A stretch of DNA of 7,419 bases from CAZAMT01 sp964486145 (GCA_964486145.1 CAZAMT010000203.1:1-7419); one strand, 5' to 3'. Positions 1 through 5,614 are shown, counted from the stretch's first letter. Notes: generated by a model from the letters alone, not told the origin. Numbers and translations are program-made.

Positions 1-53
1 GTTTCTCCGTTTTCGGTTTGATATATAATTATTTGTGACTTATTTTCTTCCAT
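1..53 (-). CDS. RhuM family protein, N-terminal fragment (runs off left edge)
   Basis: Seen: an ATG at 53-51 on the minus strand opens a frame to the window edge reading MEENKSQIIIYQTENGE. The pattern (short acidic/basic leader, then IIIYQTENGE) matches the usual N-terminus of RhuM-family proteins, which typically begin with an '(E)I(I/V)(I/L)YQTxDG' strand before a DNA-binding-like domain. Family knowledge: RhuM proteins are poorly characterised, were first named from a Salmonella pathogenicity island, and are frequently found within or beside type I restriction-modification and other accessory loci. Only 17 codons are visible, so no domain can be checked and the gene may or may not be intact. 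A TAnnTTTG promoter element lies about 120 nt upstream at 181-174. The start is overlapped by the end of another short frame (29-133). Confidence 0.5.
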   Translation of the reverse strand, partial: MEENKSQIIIYQTENGE

Positions 54-133
54 TCGTCATATTCTTCATTCAACTTAGGTTTAACTTTCAGAAAAGCTTT
101 CTCTAGTGCCTTCAAAGGTTTCAAGATTCTTAT
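29..133 (-). pseudogene. 34-codon open frame overlapping the rhuM-like start; possible gene tail or tiny ORF
   Basis: Seen: after a TAA at 136-134 the minus strand stays open for 34 codons to a TAA at 31-29, reading a lysine- and glutamate-rich helix-like peptide (LKPLKALEKAFLKV, then KPKLNEEYDEWKKISHK). It overlaps the rhuM-like ATG by 25 nt in another frame, as is common between neighbouring genes of one operon. There is no ATG; the only likely start is TTG at 124. The composition looks coding, unlike the low-complexity frames around it. It could be the 3' tail of a gene whose front was deleted, a small leader ORF using TTG, or chance. I do not recognise the family. Confidence 0.2.
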
Positions 134-173
134 TTACATTAATCAAAAATCTTTCTAAATGTTAATTTAAGTA

Positions 174-181
174 CAAATATA
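174..181 (-). promoter_or_regulatory. Bacteroidota-type -7 promoter element (TATATTTG) facing the left edge
   Basis: TATATTTG on the minus strand is a perfect match to the Bacteroidota -7 consensus TAnnTTTG. It would start transcription near 167, giving a leader of roughly 110 nt before the rhuM-like ATG at 53. No TTG -33 element is visible at the usual spacing, so the call rests on the -7 match alone. Confidence 0.35.
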
Positions 182-255
182 AAATTATCCACGGGTGAGT
201 TGGTAAAATAACTGCTCTTTTGTACCGATGAAAAACCGGGATGTGTCGGAGCTTG

Positions 256-273
256 TCCCGAAAGCTTTCGGGA
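256..273. repeat. 18-bp perfect palindrome TCCCGAAAGCTTTCGGGA
   Basis: The two 9-base arms (TCCCGAAAG / CTTTCGGGA) are exact reverse complements with no spacer. Such GC-capped palindromes are typical of dispersed intergenic repeats in Bacteroidota genomes. There is no following T-tract on either strand, so it is not an obvious intrinsic terminator. Its role is unknown; only one copy is in this window. Confidence 0.6.
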
Positions 274-406
274 TGCAGTTTTATGGGTGGGCTGTTCATT
301 ATATCGTTTTCTTTTTTCTGTCTTTAAGAAGCAAATTGTTCTCTGTGTCGCTGTCTTCTCACACTTGCACCCAACAGGGTTGTAAATAGCAGTTAGTTGT
401 AAACAC

Positions 407-422
407 CGGGATTGCAAATCCC
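407..422. repeat. Hairpin repeat CGGGATTGCAAATCCC (copy 1)
   Basis: A 6-bp stem (GGGATT / AATCCC) closes a 3-base GCA loop. The same 16 bases occur exactly at 5616-5631, about 5.2 kb away, which marks this as a dispersed intergenic repeat. It lies about 30 nt past the comF-like stop codon (455-453) but lacks a T-tract. Confidence 0.6.
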
Positions 423-452
423 TTGTAGCAGAAAATAACAGGATTTGGGTAT

Positions 453-1148
453 TTAAAGAATGGCAACGGCAAGGGTGGCAATGCTGACACGGGTATTATT
501 GCATTTAAGTATTTCAGCCGCGGCAACTTCCAGGGTAGAACCCGTGGTAACTACATCATCAACAATGAGTATGTGTTTGCCTTCAAACTGGTTATTGTCG
601 TTTACAATAAAAATATCAGAAACATTTTGCCAACGATCAAATTTGGACTTTTTTGTCTGTGTCTCGGTAAATTTATTTCTTATCAATACATTGGATATAA
701 CAGGTTTTTGGAGAGACTGGGCCAATCCACGGGCCAAATATTCGCTTTGATTATACCCTCTTTTTTTGAGTTTCTTTTTGTGCAACGGGACTGGTACAAT
801 GGCATCAATTGCGGCAAATTCGGTTTTTTTCAATTCGGCACCAAAACGTTTGCCGAGGTTTTCCCCCACTTCCTTGTATCCTTTGTATTTGAATTTGTGC
901 ATGATTTGCTGCACTTTGCCTCCTTTTACAAAGTTCAGGTATGAAGTAGCCAGTTCCAGTTTTACCTTTCCCCAGAAAAGTTGTTCCACAAAATTTTCAC
1001 GGTCATCATGAAATTCTGTTCTTGGGAGATCAAGAAGGCAGTTAGTACACAAGGATTTTTCGTGTTTTCGCAACAAATCATCGCAAACAACGCAGTAGTC
1101 CGGGTAGATGAGATTGATAAAGTCTGCAAAGAAATGATGTATTTTCAA
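453..1148 (-). CDS. ComF family phosphoribosyltransferase-like protein
   Basis: A 231-aa cytosolic protein with the full ComF architecture. Seen: an N-terminal zinc-ribbon-like double CxxC (C19/C22 in CVVC and C34/C37 in CTNC), the conserved block VPVPLHKKKLKKRGYNQSE near residues 118-136, a TETQTKKSKFDRWQNV segment near 161-176, and the PRPP-binding loop ILIVDDVVTTGSTL at 193-206. Known: ComF proteins are type I phosphoribosyltransferase homologues associated with natural DNA uptake (ComFC in Bacillus, GntX/ComF in proteobacteria), acting on the cytoplasmic side; their substrate is unsettled. The length is normal for the family. The only plausible start is TTG at 1148: an in-frame TAA lies just upstream (within 1161-1163) and no ATG precedes the zinc ribbon. 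It is divergent from the rhodanese gene with a short gap, and no other competence gene is present. Confidence 0.9.
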   Translation of the reverse strand: MKIHHFFADFINLIYPDYCVVCDDLLRKHEKSLCTNCLLDLPRTEFHDDRENFVEQLFWGKVKLELATSYLNFVKGGKVQQIMHKFKYKGYKEVGENLGKRFGAELKKTEFAAIDAIVPVPLHKKKLKKRGYNQSEYLARGLAQSLQKPVISNVLIRNKFTETQTKKSKFDRWQNVSDIFIVNDNNQFEGKHILIVDDVVTTGSTLEVAAAEILKCNNTRVSIATLAVAIL

Positions 1149-1226
1149 AATATTTTCAAATTAATTTCGTAACATATGTACGGTTGTTTTTTTATGAAGG
1201 TTAACATTAAAACGGTATAATTGAAA

Positions 1227-1661
1227 ATGGTGAAACAACTCATGTCAGAAATTTTAAACGTATTGAAGCTGAAAGTGATTGTTGCAGGTTTCATTCTGTT
1301 TGGATTGACGTATGGAACAGAAGCGCAAACAAAAAGAATGGGATCATTTTCAAATGTTGATGCATTTGAATTTCACATGGAACTTCAAAAATTCGGAAAT
1401 GCGGTGTTGATTGATGTCCGGAGCAAACAGGAATTTAAAACAGAACGTATACCACACAGCATTCTTGCGGATGAAAAGAAAGTTTTAATGTCGATGATTG
1501 ATACCCTTGACAGGGAACAGCCGCTGTTTGTGTATTGCGATGAAGGCACCCGGAGTTTCACGGCCTGCGTGATTCTTGCAGACAACGGATTTAAAAATAT
1601 TTACAATCTTGAAAAAGGTTTGATTGAATGGAAAAAGCAGGGATTTACCGTTGAGGAATAG
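1227..1661 (+). CDS. Exported single-domain rhodanese-like protein
   Basis: About 144 aa. Seen: a basic N-region, a hydrophobic core (VIVAGFILFGLTYG) and a likely signal peptidase I site after TEA, before QTKRMG, so the mature protein should be periplasmic. The rest is one rhodanese domain: the DVRSKQEFKTERIPHSI block, then the active-site loop CDEGTRS with the catalytic cysteine near residue 104, then an amphipathic end (NLEKGLIEWKKQGF). Known: such domains carry persulfide sulfur on the loop cysteine and act in sulfur transfer, cyanide detoxification or redox signalling; the actual substrate cannot be read from the sequence. Start choice: ATG at 1227 is chosen; TTG at 1221 (two codons longer) or ATG at 1242 (shorter n-region, equally good signal peptide) are alternatives. 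It appears to be a lone gene, convergent with the acetyltransferase. Confidence 0.85.
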   Translation: MVKQLMSEILNVLKLKVIVAGFILFGLTYGTEAQTKRMGSFSNVDAFEFHMELQKFGNAVLIDVRSKQEFKTERIPHSILADEKKVLMSMIDTLDREQPLFVYCDEGTRSFTACVILADNGFKNIYNLEKGLIEWKKQGFTVEE

Positions 1662-1690
1662 ATTTATCTTTCAATGAGAATGGTTCAATG

Positions 1691-2239
1691 CTATTCATTG
1701 ATTGAACGTTTTCGGACTGGTTCTACAGGGTTTCCCGAATAAATGGTATATGGCTGTAAATCTTTTGTTGCAACACTTTGTACAGATAAAACGGCATGTG
1801 ATTGTACTGTTACTCCGGGGCAGACCACGGCTTTAGCGCCAATCCAAACCCCATCTTCCAAAGCAATGGGGGCAGTAATCAAGTCGAAGGATGTTTTTTT
1901 ATAATTATGATTTCCACACAGCAACATCGCTCCCTGCGAGATGCAAACATGGGAACCTATTTTTACGTGGGCCAGGTTATCAATCCAGACGTTTTCGCCC
2001 AACCATGCGTAATCACCTACCTGCAATAACCAGGGAAATTTAATATTTACACCAGGCTTGATGATAACTCCTTTGCCGATTTTCGCACCAAACATTCGAA
2101 GTATGATAACTTTTATTTTGCTGGAAGGATTCCAACCGTTTTTAACAAACAGCACATTAAAAAAATACCACAAGGTTATTTTCCAATGTGCACCCGGCTT
2201 GTACCATGAATTATTAAAAGATGAAAGGTCAGTTTTCAT
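1691..2239 (-). CDS. WcaF-like colanic-acid-type O-acetyltransferase (hexapeptide repeat family)
   Basis: A 182-aa protein of the left-handed beta-helix acyltransferase family. Seen: an N-terminal segment typical of WcaF (SSFNNSWYKPGAHWKITLWYF), hexapeptide coils from about residue 52 (GAKIGKGVIIKPGVNI, VGDYAWLGENVWIDN, VKIGSHVCISQGAML), the probable catalytic histidine in GNHNY (H111), a second coil set (APIALEDGVWIGAKAVVCPG) and the closing motif YSGNPVEPVRKR. Known: WcaF relatives transfer acetyl from acetyl-CoA to sugars of exopolysaccharide precursors in the cytosol. In this window it stands alone, with no glycosyltransferase or polymerase beside it, so the acceptor is unknown; serving an unlinked capsule or exopolysaccharide locus is an inference. 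A TATATTTG promoter element sits just upstream of the ATG. Confidence 0.87.
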   Translation of the reverse strand: MKTDLSSFNNSWYKPGAHWKITLWYFFNVLFVKNGWNPSSKIKVIILRMFGAKIGKGVIIKPGVNIKFPWLLQVGDYAWLGENVWIDNLAHVKIGSHVCISQGAMLLCGNHNYKKTSFDLITAPIALEDGVWIGAKAVVCPGVTVQSHAVLSVQSVATKDLQPYTIYSGNPVEPVRKRSINE

Positions 2240-2255
2240 GGCTATGGTTTACCTG

Positions 2256-2263
2256 CAAATATA
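2256..2263 (-). promoter_or_regulatory. -7 promoter element (TATATTTG) of the WcaF-like gene
   Basis: TATATTTG on the minus strand matches the Bacteroidota TAnnTTTG consensus exactly, 16 nt before the ATG at 2239. That predicts a very short leader of about 10 nt. No TTG -33 box is present at ideal spacing. It supports the acetyltransferase being transcribed independently of osmC. Confidence 0.5.
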
Positions 2264-2362
2264 ATCGTTCATCGAATCTTTTGTTTTTCAAGGTTTAAGG
2301 ATTCTTGTCCAAACCTACGGAATACGCAAAATATGAAAGTGAACATAGTCATGCAACCAGGG

Positions 2363-2382
2363 AAAAACAACCTTGGTTGTTC
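2363..2382 (-). terminator. Intrinsic-terminator-like hairpin after the OsmC gene
   Basis: On the minus strand, starting about 6 nt after the OsmC stop (2390-2388), AACAAC and GTTGTT pair around a CAAG loop and run into a stretch of five T residues (2367-2363). Stem plus T-run is the classical intrinsic terminator form, although the stem is AT-rich and short. It would separate osmC from the downstream acetyltransferase gene. Confidence 0.45.
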
Positions 2383-2387
2383 AATGA

Positions 2388-2801
2388 TTACACCAGTTTT
2401 ATTTCGTAACTAATGTCAATAACTTCTTTCAGTGATGCACTAACGCCGCAGTATTTGTCTTTTGACATGTCTACAGCTTTTTGGAGTTTGTCCATGGGAA
2501 GGTCCTTGCCTTTGAATTCGTAGATTACCTTCATTTTTGTATATTTCTTGGGATGGTCGTCGGTTAATTCTCCTTCAACTTTTATATTTAAGCCGCCATG
2601 TTCTACCCGCATTTTTTTAAGAATGGATATTACATCCATTCCGGTACAACCAGCCAATGAAACCATCATCAATGGTTTTGGCTTAGGGCCTTTGTTTTGG
2701 CCTCCCACGGATGGGTCAGCATCAATACTGATTTTATATTCTCCTATACTTGCTTCAAACGACATTTCGCCTGTCCAGTTAACATCAATTGTTTCCTTCA
2801 T
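2388..2801 (-). CDS. OsmC/Ohr family protein (predicted peroxide or organic hydroperoxide reductase)
   Basis: A 137-aa cytosolic protein. Seen: the OsmC fold signature with two cysteines in conserved settings, the first in SLAGCTGMDV (C52) at the start of the central helix and the second in DKYCGVSASL (C118), preceded by an N-terminal strand pair (IDVNWTGEMSFEASIGEY) and a GPKPKPLMM segment. Known: these paired cysteines reduce organic or inorganic peroxides with lipoylated or thiol reductants in characterised OsmC/Ohr proteins; some members are uncharacterised and may have other substrates. The length is normal and the start is the ATG at 2801, just downstream of a TAATTTTG promoter element. 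It is divergent from a Crp/Fnr regulator, and control of osmC by that regulator is plausible but inferred from position only. Confidence 0.87.
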   Translation of the reverse strand: MKETIDVNWTGEMSFEASIGEYKISIDADPSVGGQNKGPKPKPLMMVSLAGCTGMDVISILKKMRVEHGGLNIKVEGELTDDHPKKYTKMKVIYEFKGKDLPMDKLQKAVDMSKDKYCGVSASLKEVIDISYEIKLV

Positions 2802-2825
2802 GTATTTTTTTGTTTAAACTTTTTA

Positions 2826-2833
2826 CAAAATTA
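2826..2833 (-). promoter_or_regulatory. -7 promoter element (TAATTTTG) of the OsmC gene
   Basis: TAATTTTG on the minus strand fits TAnnTTTG exactly and lies 24 nt before the OsmC ATG, predicting a start near 2819 and a leader of about 18 nt. The T-rich stretch roughly 20 nt further upstream could stand in for a weak -33 box. Confidence 0.45.
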
Positions 2834-2884
2834 GTTTATAATTGTAATTTAGATAAAAATAATACGAATAATCTGAGTTTAGTT

Positions 2885-2902
2885 TTATGTATTGAAACAT
2901 AA
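2885..2902. promoter_or_regulatory. Candidate operator: dyad TTATGT-N6-ACATAA between osmC and the crp/fnr-type gene
   Basis: Two exact 6-base inverted arms are separated by six bases, the same spacing as classical CRP sites (TGTGA-N6-TCACA). The dyad is centred about 60 nt upstream of the Crp/Fnr ATG and about 92 nt upstream of the OsmC ATG. Binding by the adjacent regulator is an inference from geometry and position; AT-rich intergenic DNA can form such dyads by chance. Confidence 0.35.
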
Positions 2903-2953
2903 CCATTTGATTATTGTTTATTTAAGTAATTTAAAACAGATATACCAACAGCT

Positions 2954-3655
2954 ATGCGAAAGAACCAGTTTGATCAGGAAAACCTGGAGTGCTATACCGA
3001 TAAAGATTCCATTTTTAAACATTTAACAGATGAAGAGCTTGAATCGCTTGCCAGCCTTGGCGGAGCGGATTTCTACAAGCGAGGTACCGTTATTTACGAT
3101 GAAGGCAGTCGGATCAACGGATTCTATTGTGTTCAAAGTGGTATCATTAAAATTTTTAAAACAGGATTTGACGGGAAAGAACAAATTATCCGATTCGCGA
3201 AAAAAGGCGATATCATGGGTTTTCGTTCAACGCTCAGTAATGAACTGGCTTGCACGACGGCAAAAGTTATTGAAGATGCTTCTATTTGTTATGTCCCTGG
3301 TGACTTGCTCAATCATCTTGTAAAAACCAATGGAAATTTTGCCATGGAATTGTTACAAATTGCCTGTAAAGAACTTGGTGAAGCAAACGATTATATTACC
3401 GATATTGCCCAAAAAACCGTGAGGGAAAGATTGGCTGAGGTATTGATCCACTTGAAAACCACGTTTGAAATGGACGACGATCAATTTTTAAATGTATCTC
3501 TTACCCGAGAAGAACTTGCCAATATTGTTGGAACAGCCACAGAATCCGTTATTCGGTTATTGTCAGAATTTAAGCAGGATAAATTAATTGAACTTCATGG
3601 AAGAAGAATTAAACTGCTGGATATTCAGAAATTAAAGAAGATCGGGAATATTTGA
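2954..3655 (+). CDS. Crp/Fnr family transcriptional regulator
   Basis: A 233-aa protein with the standard two-domain layout: an N-terminal cyclic-nucleotide-binding-like beta-roll (about 20-130, beginning IFKHLTDEELESLA with the RGTVIYDEGSRINGFYCVQSG core), a long dimerisation helix (about 128-165) and a C-terminal winged helix-turn-helix (about 182-223). The recognition helix TATESVIRLLSEF (194-206) keeps the family's DNA-contacting Glu (E197) and Arg (R201). Known: family members sense cAMP, oxygen, NO or redox state. The N-terminus has no FNR-type cysteine cluster (only C13 near the start), and the phosphate-binding cassette region (KKGDIMGFRSTLSNELACTTA) lacks the GE...R pattern of true cAMP binders, so neither 4Fe-4S oxygen sensing nor cAMP is supported; the ligand is unknown. 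Divergence from osmC suggests a role in redox or peroxide stress. Confidence 0.9.
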   Translation: MRKNQFDQENLECYTDKDSIFKHLTDEELESLASLGGADFYKRGTVIYDEGSRINGFYCVQSGIIKIFKTGFDGKEQIIRFAKKGDIMGFRSTLSNELACTTAKVIEDASICYVPGDLLNHLVKTNGNFAMELLQIACKELGEANDYITDIAQKTVRERLAEVLIHLKTTFEMDDDQFLNVSLTREELANIVGTATESVIRLLSEFKQDKLIELHGRRIKLLDIQKLKKIGNI

Positions 3656-3665
3656 TCATCCCGGT
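3641..3665 (+). terminator. Weak hairpin at the end of the Crp/Fnr gene
   Basis: ATCGGGA and TCCCGGT pair (seven pairs, one G-T) around an 11-base AT-rich loop that includes the stop codon. It is followed only by a mixed AT stretch and no clean T-run, so terminator function is doubtful. Confidence 0.2.
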
Positions 3666-3787
3666 TTATCTATTTACAGATCCATTGCTTCACTAAGATT
3701 ATGTGTTCAAATTCAGGCCGGGATTAGGATGGATGAATTTTTCCCTGCAACAAATGTTTTGCCGGATTGGTATATCTGTTATCAGCC

Positions 3788-3816
3788 TTGAGTTTACCTG
3801 AAATATTATATGTTTG
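3788..3816 (+). promoter_or_regulatory. Promoter of the ZIP-CDF operon (TTG ... TATGTTTG)
   Basis: A perfect -7 match TATGTTTG at 3809-3816 is preceded, with an 18-nt spacer, by TTG at 3788-3790, close to the reported Bacteroidota -33/-7 spacing. The predicted start is near 3823, with a leader of about 22 nt to the ATG at 3845. An imperfect dyad (ATTAT, ATG, CAT, ATAAT at 3805-3825, one bulged base) overlaps the -7 element and could be an operator for a metal-responsive repressor; this last point is inference. Confidence 0.5.
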
Positions 3817-3844
3817 CATGATAATTCATAATTTGTAACGATAT

Positions 3845-4657
3845 ATGGAATTTGACAGAATTTTACTTGCTTTTGGGCTCACTTTGTTTGCGGGTTTGTC
3901 AACAGGTATAGGCAGTGCCATTGCTTTTTTTTCGAAAACCACGAATACAAAATTTCTTTCGGTGGCCCTTGGTTTTTCTGCAGGTGTTATGATTTATGTT
4001 TCATTTGTAGAAATATTTTTCAAAGCCCGCGAATCGTTGGTTGAGGTTATGGGGTTGCGGATGGGCTCATGGATAACGGTAATTTCATTTTTTTCAGGTA
4101 TTTTTCTTATTGCAATCATTGACAATCTGGTTCCGTCCTTTAGCAATCCTCATGAATTGAAAAGAGTAGAGAGGGCAACAAATCCAAATAATAAAATGGA
4201 CAAAAGCCGTTTATTGAGGATGGGAATGTTTTCGGCTCTGGCCATTGCCATTCATAATTTTCCGGAAGGTCTTGCAACGTTCACGGCTACTTTGAATGAT
4301 CCAAGCCTCGGTATTGCCATAGCGGTGGCCATTGCAATTCACAACATTCCGGAAGGGATAGCAGTTTCAGTACCTGTGTATTATGCTACGGGGAACAAGC
4401 GGAAGGCATTTAAGATGTCTTTTCTATCAGGGTTAGCTGAACCATTGGGAGCCATTATCGGATATCTTATTTTGATGCCGTTTTTTAATGATGTGCTTTT
4501 CGGCGTGCTGTTTGCTTCGGTTGCCGGAATCATGGTTTTCATCTCATTGGATGAATTGTTACCCGGCGCCAGGGAATTTGGTGAAGCACATCTATCCATT
4601 TACGGTTTGATTGCCGGGATGATGGTAATGTCAGTTAGTTTATTGTTGTTTATTTGA
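3845..4657 (+). CDS. zupT: ZIP family metal importer, ZupT-like
   Basis: A 270-aa inner-membrane protein with about eight hydrophobic segments and extracytoplasmic ends, the ZIP layout. Seen: the two metal-binding helices carry HNFPEG (H137, N138, E141) and HNIPEG (H166, N167, E170), the hallmark binuclear-site pair of ZupT, followed by GLAEPLG (E199) and SLDELLP (D236, E237). The variable loop after segment 3 (about 97-122) is short and charged (NPHELKRVER). Known: E. coli ZupT imports Zn2+ and, with lower specificity, Fe2+, Mn2+ and other divalent cations into the cytosol. The length is normal for ZupT. The start is the ATG at 3845, just past a good promoter. Its stop overlaps the next start by four bases (TTGA), so it is translationally coupled to the CDF transporter. 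Substrate choice in this organism is unproven. Confidence 0.92.
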   Translation: MEFDRILLAFGLTLFAGLSTGIGSAIAFFSKTTNTKFLSVALGFSAGVMIYVSFVEIFFKARESLVEVMGLRMGSWITVISFFSGIFLIAIIDNLVPSFSNPHELKRVERATNPNNKMDKSRLLRMGMFSALAIAIHNFPEGLATFTATLNDPSLGIAIAVAIAIHNIPEGIAVSVPVYYATGNKRKAFKMSFLSGLAEPLGAIIGYLILMPFFNDVLFGVLFASVAGIMVFISLDELLPGAREFGEAHLSIYGLIAGMMVMSVSLLLFI

Positions 4658-5607
4658 AATGCATTGTTTTGTCTGACAGGAATAAGCAAATATTTAAAGC
4701 ATCGTTAATCAGCATTGTTGGTAATGCCATTCTGGCGGTATTAAAAATAGTCGTTGGAATAATATCCGGGAGCCTCGCGGTTATTGCCGATGGAATTGAC
4801 TCATCAGGAGATATTATTTCTTCCATTATTACTTTATACACATCCCGTCTTCTAAAAAAAGCCCCATCAGCAAAGTATCCCTATGGCTATGACAAAGCCG
4901 ATACCATTGCAGCAAAGGCACTCTCATTTATTATGTTGTTTGCAGGTGCACAACTTGCTATTTCTACTGTAAGTAAGATAATCAACAATGAAATCAGCGA
5001 AATACCAACGATCCTTGCTATCGTTGTAACCGCGTTATCCATTGCCGGGAAAGCGGGCCTCTCAAAATACCTCTCATTTGTTGGTAAAAAAACCAAAAGC
5101 TATATGCTTCGGGCGAATGCCAAAAACATGCAAACGGATATCCTTGTATCCGTTTCTGTACTGGCAGGTTTATTTTTCACATTGTTTTTAAAATTGCCGG
5201 TGCTTGATTATATAATGGCTTTGCTTGTAAGTGTATGGATTTTGAAGGTTGGGTTTCAAATATTCATTGAAACCAGTATTAATCTGATGGATGGTAATAA
5301 AGACATTACCATTTATAATCAAATATTTGAGATTATTGACAATATACCCAATGTGTATAACCCGCATCGTGTAAGGGCACGAAAAATTGGGGAACGTACC
5401 ATGATTGCAGTGGACCTGGAGGTTGATGGAAGTATGACTTTAAAAGAGGCTCATGCATTGGCCCACCAGGTGGAAGGTACATTGAAGGATGAAATTGAAG
5501 ATGTATTTGACGTAGCTATTCACGTTGAACCGCTCGGGGATGTAACCAGTGAGAAGGAGCTGGGCTTGTCAAGGGAAAGTATTGATTTCGAGAATGGAAA
5601 GGAGTAG
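4654..5607 (+). CDS. Cation diffusion facilitator (CDF) family metal efflux transporter with a His-free transport site
   Basis: A 317-aa inner-membrane antiporter. Six membrane segments lie in about residues 13-210 and a cytosolic metallochaperone-like domain in about 212-295. Seen: the TM2 motif ADGIDSSGD gives D49 and D53 (DxxxD), and the TM5 motif ANAKNMQTD gives N158 and D162 (NxxxD). Classical zinc CDFs have HxxxD in both helices and FieF/YiiP has DxxxD with HxxxD; having no histidine in the site resembles the Mn/Fe-type subgroups, so Mn2+ or Fe2+ export is a better guess than Zn2+. The C-terminal domain keeps probable dimer-site ligands (H238, H267, H290, E292). The start is TTG at 4654, overlapping the ZupT stop; TTG at 4669 is the alternative, and the ATG at 4659 is out of frame. 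It ends in tandem TAG codons. Confidence 0.9.
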   Translation: MKCIVLSDRNKQIFKASLISIVGNAILAVLKIVVGIISGSLAVIADGIDSSGDIISSIITLYTSRLLKKAPSAKYPYGYDKADTIAAKALSFIMLFAGAQLAISTVSKIINNEISEIPTILAIVVTALSIAGKAGLSKYLSFVGKKTKSYMLRANAKNMQTDILVSVSVLAGLFFTLFLKLPVLDYIMALLVSVWILKVGFQIFIETSINLMDGNKDITIYNQIFEIIDNIPNVYNPHRVRARKIGERTMIAVDLEVDGSMTLKEAHALAHQVEGTLKDEIEDVFDVAIHVEPLGDVTSEKELGLSRESIDFENGKE

Positions 5608-5614
5608 TAGCTGC

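Larger units (their letters stand above)
134..452. other. Gene-free, repeat-bearing interval between the rhuM-like and comF-like genes
   Basis: About 320 bases without a supportable gene. It contains an 18-bp perfect palindrome (256-273), a GTTGTAAA direct repeat (379-386 and 396-403) and a hairpin sequence (407-422) that recurs near 5616. One long minus-strand frame (417-139) can be read, but it opens with a TTG inside the hairpin, runs through the palindrome and encodes a protein with no coherent fold signature, so it is treated as noise. Confidence 0.6.

Noticed and set aside
139..417. 92-codon minus-strand open frame left of the comF-like gene
   Set aside because: It opens with TTG inside the dispersed hairpin repeat, runs through the 18-bp palindrome, and its product is rich in isolated Cys, Thr, Lys and Arg with no domain or membrane pattern. 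It looks like chance translation of repeat DNA.
573..944. Long plus-strand frames opposite the comF-like gene
   Set aside because: They are antisense shadows; the minus strand has full ComF motifs across the same bases.
1685..1701. Inverted repeat TCAATG-N5-CATTGA at the convergent ends of the rhodanese and WcaF-like genes
   Set aside because: The stem is short and AT-rich, overlaps the WcaF-like stop codon and lacks T-tracts; a bidirectional terminator cannot be supported.
2291..2316. Hairpin AGGTTT-aa-GGA / TCC-AAACCT upstream of the WcaF-like gene
   Set aside because: Nine pairs with a two-base bulge, but no T-run on either strand, no second copy in the window, and no position that suggests a riboswitch or terminator.
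2954..3655. FNR-type oxygen sensor
   Set aside because: The N-terminal CxxC-type cysteine cluster needed for the 4Fe-4S centre is absent, so only the general Crp/Fnr family call is kept.
4659..4676. ATG at 4659 as the CDF start
   Set aside because: It is out of frame and reaches a stop after five codons; the conserved protein needs the TTG frame.
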